Assembly (NCBI GenBank): GCA_947487165.1 | Contig: CANKWX010000026.1 | Coordinates: 1-47,291 of the forward strand | Reading direction: 5' to 3' | DNA length: 47,291 nt | Source of the DNA: Burkholderiales bacterium | Lineage (GTDB): Bacteria > Pseudomonadota > Gammaproteobacteria > Burkholderiales > Burkholderiaceae_E | Shown here: piece by piece, positions 41,829 through 47,291 of the stretch | Layout: every line of letters begins with the position of its first letter | How positions within the stretch are numbered: position 1 is the first letter of the stretch | The notes under the pieces: generated by a model | What the model saw: the letters and a program-made list of their open reading frames with translations, nothing else | Told to the model about the DNA's origin: nothing | Database searches by the model: none | Position numbers and translations under genes: made by a program

Positions 41829-42542
41829 ATGTTCGCGCTTGTCGTCGATTCCCACACCGGACTGGTCGAGAGTCTCTCGCACCTGCTTGAGCCCCACGGG
41901 CTGATCGCTCAGGGAGCCTCCTCCTGTGAAGAAGCCGACCTCTTCCTGCGGCAGCATCGGGTCGGCGTGGTGTTGCTTGGCGCGATGCTTCCCGACCGAT
42001 CGGGCGTTCAATATCTCAAGCTGCTGCGCTCATATCCGGCAACACGCGATCTGCCTCTGATCATGCTCGGGCCGCGCTCGAGTGATATCGATATCGCAAT
42101 CGGACTCGAAGCCGGCGCAGACGACTACGTCGCTGGTCGGATGTCACCGATCGAGCTTCAGAGGCGGATTCTCGCGGTCATGCGCCGCTGCGAAGTGGTC
42201 AGCACGATGCCTGACAGCAGCACCGAGATGCGTTGCGGGCCGCTTGTTTTCGATCAGGCCACGCGGCGCGCCCGGGTCCACGGTGATGCGCTCGTGCTGC
42301 GCCGAGTCGAAGCCGATCTGCTTGCCCATTTGCTGAGCGCGCCCGGGCGGGTGTTCACACGCTCTCAACTGGTCAAGCTGGTCTGTGATTCGGATGACGT
42401 CCTCGAGCGGGTCATCGACGTGCATGTCAGCCGCCTCAGATTGTCGCTGGCCAGCGTCGGCGCCGAGGCGATGATCGAGACGGTTCGCGGAATCGGCTAC
42501 CGGTTGCTCGAGTTGCCGATGACCGATTCCGCGGCGACCTGA
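41829..42542 (+). CDS. OmpR-type regulator with a degenerate (pseudo-)receiver
   Basis: This 237-residue protein has an N-terminal receiver-like domain (1-120) and a C-terminal winged-helix DNA-binding domain (about 140-230, LVLRRVEADLLAHLLSAPGR; VIDVHVSRLRLSLASVGAEA; RGIGYRLLELP). The receiver lacks the standard phospho-signalling residues. The Asp acceptor position is Gly51 (VVLLGAMLPDRSG), the Thr/Ser position is Gly81 (LIMLGPRSS), and the Lys position is Gly103 (DDYVAGRMS). Only Asp7 of the acidic pair remains. It should therefore work without phosphorylation. No histidine kinase lies nearby. ATG 41829 starts the first strand; a GTG at 41808 is an alternative. Its targets may be the adjacent sorting genes or the EPS operon. 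Confidence 0.87.
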   Translation: MFALVVDSHTGLVESLSHLLEPHGLIAQGASSCEEADLFLRQHRVGVVLLGAMLPDRSGVQYLKLLRSYPATRDLPLIMLGPRSSDIDIAIGLEAGADDYVAGRMSPIELQRRILAVMRRCEVVSTMPDSSTEMRCGPLVFDQATRRARVHGDALVLRRVEADLLAHLLSAPGRVFTRSQLVKLVCDSDDVLERVIDVHVSRLRLSLASVGAEAMIETVRGIGYRLLELPMTDSAAT

Positions 42543-42557
42543 GCGGGCTGTAACGCG

Positions 42558-43076
42558 ATGGTGTCGGCGCGCTGGTCGTTTGCCGCCAAGCCGGCGAGGG
42601 TGATTGCCCTGCGTTTCGTGGTCTTCTCGCTGATTCTGCTCGTGGGCTGGGCTTGCGCCCGTCAGACCGCCCCAGCGCGAGAATTGGTGTCCTATACCGT
42701 GGTGATGCCTGCCGGCTGGTTATCAAATCTGGTCGGTGATCGCCCGACGCTGACGACCGGCGACAGCCTGAGCACCTCGCGCGGCGCCATTCTGGTGCGC
42801 CCCGGTTGCGAGGGGATCGAGCTGATGCTGCTCGTCTGCGCAGCGGTGCTCGCCTGGCCGGGCAGTGTGCGCAGGCGCCTGATCGGTATCGTCGCGGCGG
42901 TGATCCTGCTGACGACAGCGAACGATCTTCGGCTTGCGGTGCTGCTCAAGGCCATCGAGGTCGACCGTGCCGCCTTCGAATGGCTGCACAGTGTTGGCGG
43001 GCCGCTGCTGCTGGTGGCGATTGCTGCCGGGTTTCTGATGTTCTGGACGCGGCCGATATGCCCGGAGACGCCATGA
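42558..43076 (+). CDS. compact exosortase/archaeosortase-family protein
   Basis: This 172-residue inner-membrane protein has about four to five helices. The three catalytic positions of the exosortase superfamily are in order: Cys84 in VRPGCEGIELMLLV, Arg125 in TTANDLRLAVLLKAI and His144 in FEWLHSVGGPLLLV. It is little over half the length of XrtB and lacks the N-terminal helices seen there, so it represents a short subtype I cannot name. It follows the regulator gene by 15 bases and overlaps the membrane protease gene by 4 bp. That protease has a sorting-signal-like tail and may be its substrate. Confidence 0.82.
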   Translation: MVSARWSFAAKPARVIALRFVVFSLILLVGWACARQTAPARELVSYTVVMPAGWLSNLVGDRPTLTTGDSLSTSRGAILVRPGCEGIELMLLVCAAVLAWPGSVRRRLIGIVAAVILLTTANDLRLAVLLKAIEVDRAAFEWLHSVGGPLLLVAIAAGFLMFWTRPICPETP

Positions 43077-44695
43077 GGGCCGCTGTGTTGATCGACCGAT
43101 TCGCCAAGAGATTCGGGCCGACGCTTTTCTGGCGATGGTTGATGGCAACCCTCGTTTGCCTGACCTTCGTCAGTGTGGCGGGGCCGTCGCTGCTGAGAGG
43201 TGGCCTGCCGGTTGCGCAGGCCTGGATCAACAGTTCGGGCGCCGAGTTGATCCTGCTCGATCTCTCGCTGGTCGAGGGCCAGCGCGAGCGTGTCGTGACG
43301 TGCCTGGTGCAGGCGATGGCCAAAGGCGGCGACGCAGCGCGGCAAGAAGCGATGCAAAGGTCCATGGTTCGTATCGAATGGTCGGCAGGAATGCTTCTGT
43401 TTGCCGGGGGGGTTGCGGTCCTGGCGAGCCTGGCCTGGCCTGCGCGCAGCCGTCTCGAACTGGTAATCAGAGCGGGGATCGCCTTTGCGCTGTCGGCCCT
43501 GTGGATAGTCATCGAAGTGTGGGGGCTGGTGGGCGGTCAGCTTCGCGAAATGCTCGGCGATCGGGCATACGCCGGCTGGCTTGCGCCGGTCGCGGCTCGG
43601 CGCCTGATCGATGGCGGGGGGCTGATTCCCGCCGGGCTGCTCATGGCCCTGGTAGCGGTGACACTGGGATCGCGCATCGCGCAGACGGTCTTGGCCTGGC
43701 ATCGTCGCTTTGGTGCAAGCGCGCTTGCACCGGCGTCGCTTGCGGTCGTATTGCTGATCGCAGTCCTTGCCCTGGTGATACCGCGACCAGCGATTGCGAT
43801 CATGGCGGGTCTGTCGCCAGATCAGCCCCAGAGTCGAATTGATCCCAACCTCGAGACCTCGAGATGGGCAGGCGTAGGCTCGGTCCTCTACGACGCCAAC
43901 CCTTACTCCGGCACGGTCATCGGGAGACGCCTGGTTCTGACGGCGGCCCATTCCGTCGGCGACCGGGATCCGTCCCGAATCCGGTTTCAGCTCAATTTGA
44001 ATGGCACGCCCTACATCGTTCAGGCAGCAAGCGTTCGGGTCCATCCCGACTTCGTCAGTGCCGCGGCGGTGAAGGGCGATCTCGCGGTGTTGGTGCTGGC
44101 GGCCGATCTGCCCGATTCCGTACCGATCTACGCCCTCAACCGGACAGCCCCGGTGGCCGGCACCGACATCACGCTGGTGGGATACGGGCGCAGCTGTCGG
44201 GCCGATGGTTTCGGCTGCGTCGATCCGAATGCCTCGATCAAGCGATCCGGAAGAAACATCGCCGACCTCTTTTATCTGCCGATTGCGCCGGTTGACCAGA
44301 CGCTGGTCGGGAAGATGTTCCTCTATGACTTCGATGCGAACGGCGTGCCAAGCCTGACCGGCGGACCATCACTCGGCAACGCGATCGAAACCACGTCGGC
44401 CAGCGGCGACTCGGGTGGGCCGGCGTTCCTGACCGCATCGAGCCCGCCGGTGATTTACGGCATCAATACCGTTCAGATCGGTGTCTCCGGACGGCCGATC
44501 AGCACCGCCGGAACACTCGGTGGAGGCGTGCTGGTGTCGGCCTACGCCGACTGGATCGACAGTGTCATTGCTGACAACCCTTCGGTGCCGCCGGTCGGCG
44601 AAGTGCCGCTGCCGGCCTGGGTGTACGGCGCACTTGCCGCGGTGTATCTCGTGCGCCTTCGCCGCGTCAAGGCGCCCGACCCACGCCGCTCCTGA
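43073..44695 (+). CDS. polytopic membrane protein with trypsin-like serine protease domain and VPLPA-like C-terminal tail
   Basis: This 540-residue protein has about five transmembrane helices in residues 20-245 (ending VVLLIAVLALVIPRPAIAIM). An extracytoplasmic trypsin-fold domain (about 262-500) has an apparently complete triad: His293 in VLTAAHSVGD, Asp336 in KGDLAVLVL and Ser447 in ASGDSGGPAF. The C terminus is VPLPAWVYGALAAVYLVRLR followed by basic residues, resembling VPLPA/PEP-CTERM sorting tails. The start overlaps the compact exosortase gene (ATGA). The context suggests a protease working with, or processed by, that sortase. Its targets are unknown. Confidence 0.85.
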   Translation: MRAAVLIDRFAKRFGPTLFWRWLMATLVCLTFVSVAGPSLLRGGLPVAQAWINSSGAELILLDLSLVEGQRERVVTCLVQAMAKGGDAARQEAMQRSMVRIEWSAGMLLFAGGVAVLASLAWPARSRLELVIRAGIAFALSALWIVIEVWGLVGGQLREMLGDRAYAGWLAPVAARRLIDGGGLIPAGLLMALVAVTLGSRIAQTVLAWHRRFGASALAPASLAVVLLIAVLALVIPRPAIAIMAGLSPDQPQSRIDPNLETSRWAGVGSVLYDANPYSGTVIGRRLVLTAAHSVGDRDPSRIRFQLNLNGTPYIVQAASVRVHPDFVSAAAVKGDLAVLVLAADLPDSVPIYALNRTAPVAGTDITLVGYGRSCRADGFGCVDPNASIKRSGRNIADLFYLPIAPVDQTLVGKMFLYDFDANGVPSLTGGPSLGNAIETTSASGDSGGPAFLTASSPPVIYGINTVQIGVSGRPISTAGTLGGGVLVSAYADWIDSVIADNPSVPPVGEVPLPAWVYGALAAVYLVRLRRVKAPDPRRS

Positions 44696-44770
44696 TTGAT
44701 CCGCCGCGGTCCGTATGGACTAAAGTGGACGGCCCAGGTGATCACGAACCGTCAACGCTGTGGCTGCACA

Positions 44771-44792
44771 CTGTGTGAAATATCACAGAGGT
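44771..44792. promoter_or_regulatory. palindrome abutting the ribosome-binding site of a PEP-CTERM gene
   Basis: CTGTG (44771-44775) and CACAG (44784-44788) are inverted around 8 bases; in another register TGTGA-AATA-TCACA (44774-44787) is also symmetric. The right arm runs into AGAGG (44788-44792), the Shine-Dalgarno sequence of ATG 44797. It could be an operator, or an RNA hairpin that limits ribosome access. Confidence 0.4.
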
Positions 44793-44796
44793 CCGC

Positions 44797-45459
44797 ATGT
44801 CAACTTCACTCGCCATCACCCGCAAGGCCTTCCTTCCGATTGCACTGGCTGCATTGGCGGCCGTGTCGGCACCGGCCGCGGCTCAACCCTCTGTCGCGCC
44901 GAATCAGCGTATCGAATTCTCGTCGAACCCGTTCAACAGCGTGTTCGTCGGGCCGGCTTTCAGGTTCAGCGGGCTGTTCCAGTTGAGCGCGCCGGCGCAT
45001 CTTCAGTACAGCTTTGTGACCACCAGTACTGGGTTCAGCTTCTCCCTGTCGATCAGCCAGCCGCCCATGGCCCCCGTGGCCCCCGCGCCGCTTGCCGCAT
45101 CAAGCCAGGCAAGTCCGCCGCCTGCGCCGACCTCGCAGTCGCCTGCTGACACCAGCAGGCCCTATGAGCTTGGGTTCAACTTCGAGTACAAGCCGGCGGT
45201 GACTGCAGCGACCACCATGCAGTCCCTGCTGTTCGCCTCGACGCAGCCCGCCGGGATGGTCGACATGTCGCTCAACACGAACGGGCAATTCACCGATGTG
45301 AATGTCCAGGGCGGTGACGGTTCGCTGATGGCTGACGTCACGGTCCAGCAGGCGGCGGTGCTTCCGGTGCCCGAGCCGCTCGAATGGATGTTCATGACTA
45401 GTGGCCTGCTCGCGGCAGCAGGCTTGGCGAGGCGCCGCAGCGCCCGCGCAGCAGTCTGA
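44797..45459 (+). CDS. PEP-CTERM sorting-domain protein
   Basis: This 220-residue exported protein has a signal peptide (FLPIALAALAAVSAPAAA, then QPS) and a body with FSSNPFNSVFVGPAFRFSGLF near the start. A Pro/Ala/Ser-rich linker lies at about 88-125. The C-terminal sorting signal is VPEPLEW (191-197), a hydrophobic span (MFMTSGLLAAAGLA) and the basic tail RRRSARAAV. It is a likely XrtB substrate; the compact exosortase nearby is an alternative. AGAGG just upstream supports the start. The body is of unknown function. Confidence 0.9.
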   Translation: MSTSLAITRKAFLPIALAALAAVSAPAAAQPSVAPNQRIEFSSNPFNSVFVGPAFRFSGLFQLSAPAHLQYSFVTTSTGFSFSLSISQPPMAPVAPAPLAASSQASPPPAPTSQSPADTSRPYELGFNFEYKPAVTAATTMQSLLFASTQPAGMVDMSLNTNGQFTDVNVQGGDGSLMADVTVQQAAVLPVPEPLEWMFMTSGLLAAAGLARRRSARAAV

Positions 45460-45467
45460 TTGACCCT

Positions 45468-45490
45468 GCGAGGCGCGCAAGGCGCCTCGC
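45468..45490. terminator. strong hairpin between convergent genes, possible bidirectional terminator
   Basis: GCGAGGCGC (45468-45476) and GCGCCTCGC (45482-45490) form a perfect 9-bp stem with loop GCAAG. It fills the 31-base gap between the PEP-CTERM stop and the stop of the convergent epsG-like gene. Its position suits termination from both sides, but neither strand shows a T run. Confidence 0.6.
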
Positions 45491-46402
45491 TCAGAAGCGC
45501 TGGACGATCGCTCCGATACGTTCGACACCGCCATCGGCGAGATGGCGGCGGATAGCAGAAAGTCCTTCGAGTCTTGAGTGACCGAGCCGAACCGAAACCA
45601 GTGCGCCGCTGCAGCGAACCGATACCGCGAACGCGGTTCGGTCGAGCGACCAGGCTGGCGTATCGACAATAACAGCATCCCAATGGCCAGCAACCGTTGC
45701 GAGCAGCGCTGCGAATCCTCGCGACGCTGCGGTGTCTGCGTTGAACTCTTTTTCGTGGGCTGACAAGACCGCCAGATCCAGCGAGTCGAGGGTCGAGTTG
45801 AGCCGAAGTGCGCGTTCGGGTGAGCTGATCGCCTCACTCAGCGAAAGCGATTCCTTTTCGACCCCGAAGATCGACGCCAGCCTGCCGGCGCCGGCGCAGG
45901 CGTCGATCAGAAGTACCCGCCGGCCGGTCATGGCGAGCAGCAGCCCGACCGCACTGGCGGTAAGCGTTCGTCCTTCTCGCGGGCCGTCGCTGATGACCGC
46001 AAGGGTTCGACGCTCGGGTGCGTCGTCGAACCACCGCAACTCGAGTTGGGTCCGGGCATCGGTATAGGCGCGCAAGCTGCCCGGATCCTCGATCGCCGCC
46101 CGCAGATCGCTGTCGATTCGAGCGAGGTCGTCGGGCATCAGCGTCGGCAGTGCGCGCTGGCGCGCGAGCGCGACCATGACCTGTTCTTTGCGCAAGAAAC
46201 CCATTGAAACCGCGAGATCGCCGAAGCGCCCGCCCTCGCCGCGCTGGATGTCCAGGATCTGCTCAGCCTGTTCAACCTGAAGCAGACCGAGGTCGATCAT
46301 GATGGCGCCGATTCGGCGCTGACCATTCGTTGGCTGGCGGATATCGATGCCGAGATCGGACTGGTCCGGGTCGAAGCGCAGCAGTTTTGCGGTATCACGC
46401 AT
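45491..46402 (-). CDS. EpsG-like chain-length ATPase paralogue with degenerate Walker A'
   Basis: This 303-residue paralogue of the EpsG at 28053 has the same layout. It shows an N-terminal type-II-secretion-ATPase-like domain (RRIGAIMIDLGLLQVEQAEQ; FGDLAVSMGFLRKEQVMVAL) and a P-loop domain with VISDGPREGRTLTASAVG and Walker B VIVDTPAW. The Walker A' strand reads VLLIDACAGAGRL, so the second Asp of the usual DAD/DxD is Cys, and the DLRNP segment is lost. ATPase or kinase function may be reduced or absent. ATG 46402 overlaps the EpsF-like stop by 8 bp; the frame is open upstream to 46513 but that lies inside the EpsF-like gene. Confidence 0.82.
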   Translation of the reverse strand: MRDTAKLLRFDPDQSDLGIDIRQPTNGQRRIGAIMIDLGLLQVEQAEQILDIQRGEGGRFGDLAVSMGFLRKEQVMVALARQRALPTLMPDDLARIDSDLRAAIEDPGSLRAYTDARTQLELRWFDDAPERRTLAVISDGPREGRTLTASAVGLLLAMTGRRVLLIDACAGAGRLASIFGVEKESLSLSEAISSPERALRLNSTLDSLDLAVLSAHEKEFNADTAASRGFAALLATVAGHWDAVIVDTPAWSLDRTAFAVSVRCSGALVSVRLGHSRLEGLSAIRRHLADGGVERIGAIVQRF

Positions 46403-47291
46403 TTGAGACGACTCCGGATGAGGGGCTTGGCAGCTTTCTGACCGACACTGCCCGGTTTCGCAGGCGGTGCCACAGGCTGGTGCCGCGCGCAATTGATGGC
46501 GATCGTGGGACATGGGCGATGACCGGGCAGCCCAACGCGGTTTCGATGTCGGAATCGGACAGCGCTCGCCGACTGAACAGCCCTGTCAGTGCCACCACCA
46601 GTGCCGAGATCAGTGGTGCGGCTACCAGGCCCGCACCCAGCACCGCGACATGATTCGGGCTTGACGGCTCGATTGGCTCCACGGCCGGGTCGAGTTGCAC
46701 GACACTGGCACCACGCGACTCGCTCTCGACACTGTGTTGAAGCAGGCGCTGGGTCAGCAGATCGAGCGAGTGCTTGGCGCTGTCGACGTCGCGCGCAAGC
46801 ATGTTCATCTCGTCGCGCTGCTGCTTGAGATTCATGACCTTCTGCCGCTGACGGTCCAGGGCAGCGCGGGTTTCGGACTCCCTGGCAACATTGACTTCGA
46901 ACTGCTTCGACATACTGCCGCCGACCGCATCGGTCTGCGCCCGCAACTCACGCTTGAGACCGGCAAGCTCGTCGCGAAGCCGCTCGACCTGCGGGTAATT
47001 GGGTCCGAATTGCCCCGACAACTCAGCCAGTTTTGCTTCGCTGCGCGCAATCTCGGCCTTCAGCTGCATCACGACCGAATTGTTGATGACCTCCGGCAGC
47101 GCGGTGGCGCTGCCCTTGCTGCGGTTGGCACTGTCGGCTTTCTCGGCCGACTCTGATCGCAGCGCCTGAATCTGGGTCAGCTGTGTCGACAGCTCCTGCA
47201 GGCGGTTGCTCTCGATGTCGAGCCGCTCATCGACCGAGACAATGCCTCGGCTTTTCTGGAACTGCGACAGACGACGCTGGGCAGCTTCATA
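46395..47291 (-). CDS. EpsF-like chain-length determinant, C-terminal part (cut by window end)
   Basis: An open frame continues to the window edge and gives the last 298 residues of an EpsF/Wzz-type protein. It shares the coiled-coil pattern of the EpsF at 26624: AAQRRLSQFQKSRGIVSVDE here matches AAQRKLGDYQRTNKIVSVDE there, and LDRQRQKVMNLKQQRDE matches LDRQREKVIAIKSQRDE. The C-terminal region has DPAVEPIEPSSPN and a transmembrane helix (LGAGLVAAPLISALVVALTG). The N-terminal helix and the start are outside the window. It is the upstream partner of the EpsG-like gene and suggests a second chain-length system or EPS locus beyond the window. Confidence 0.88.
   Translation of the reverse strand, partial: YEAAQRRLSQFQKSRGIVSVDERLDIESNRLQELSTQLTQIQALRSESAEKADSANRSKGSATALPEVINNSVVMQLKAEIARSEAKLAELSGQFGPNYPQVERLRDELAGLKRELRAQTDAVGGSMSKQFEVNVARESETRAALDRQRQKVMNLKQQRDEMNMLARDVDSAKHSLDLLTQRLLQHSVESESRGASVVQLDPAVEPIEPSSPNHVAVLGAGLVAAPLISALVVALTGLFSRRALSDSDIETALGCPVIAHVPRSPSIARGTSLWHRLRNRAVSVRKLPSPSSGVVSNA

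Noticed and set aside
42806-43072. Upstream extension of the membrane protease frame.
   Set aside because: It lies wholly inside the compact exosortase gene in another frame; ATG 43073 with an ATGA overlap and a following transmembrane helix is far better.
44774-44787. CRP/FNR binding site upstream of the second PEP-CTERM gene.
   Set aside because: The half-sites TGTGA and TCACA have only 4 bases between them instead of 6, and the site abuts the ribosome-binding site, so a standard activator role does not fit.

Overview
The window is high-GC, densely coded DNA that reads as a Betaproteobacterium. The main support is the exosortase-B/EPS gene set (epsD, epsE, epsL, epsF, epsG, xrtB, epsI) together with PEP-CTERM proteins carrying C-terminal signals of the VPEPxEW type. 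This is inferred from gene families; no rRNA or other phylogenetic marker is present. I see no tRNA, rRNA, CRISPR array, IS element or phage gene. Nearly everything encodes or serves the cell surface.

Layout. (1) 1-3753: the 3' end of a MazF/PemK-type toxin gene, a pair of strong hairpins, a secreted ankyrin-repeat protein, a PEP-CTERM protein, a cysteine-containing secreted protein of unknown function, and a clear Rho-independent terminator. (2) 3976-21880: a seven-gene, tightly packed + strand operon. It encodes an FhaC/ShlB-type TpsB transporter, a 3577-residue filamentous-haemagglutinin-like TpsA exoprotein, an ExbB proton channel fused to periplasmic DUF2341-like and LamG-like domains, ExbD, a TonB-like protein, an outer-membrane porin and a periplasmic coiled-coil protein. 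The combination suggests a two-partner secretion system with its own proton-motive-force module and is the most interesting part of the window. (3) 22097-41597: an exopolysaccharide/exosortase-B operon. It holds EpsD, EpsE, a WcaJ-type initiating glycosyltransferase, EpsL, EpsF, EpsG, XrtB, EpsI, a Wzy-like polymerase, a beta-helix protein, two GT-A-type glycosyltransferases, a large HAD-family protein, a Wzx-like flippase, a methyltransferase and two GT4 glycosyltransferases. Many genes overlap by 4 bp (ATGA). (4) 41829-45459: an OmpR-type regulator whose receiver has lost its phospho-accepting residues, a compact second exosortase-family protein, a polytopic membrane protein with a trypsin domain and a VPLPA-like C-terminal tail, and a second PEP-CTERM protein. 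(5) 45491-47291, - strand: a second epsG-like/epsF-like pair converging on the rest. Its EpsG copy has a degenerate Walker A' motif, and the EpsF copy runs off the window end.

How it fits together. The Eps genes would build and export a polysaccharide by the Wzx/Wzy route. XrtB would process the PEP-CTERM proteins and hand them to the envelope or matrix, and the TPS operon would add a very large adhesin-like exoprotein. The window is therefore best read as a matrix/biofilm and surface-protein island. The functional links between the blocks are inferred from proximity and family knowledge.
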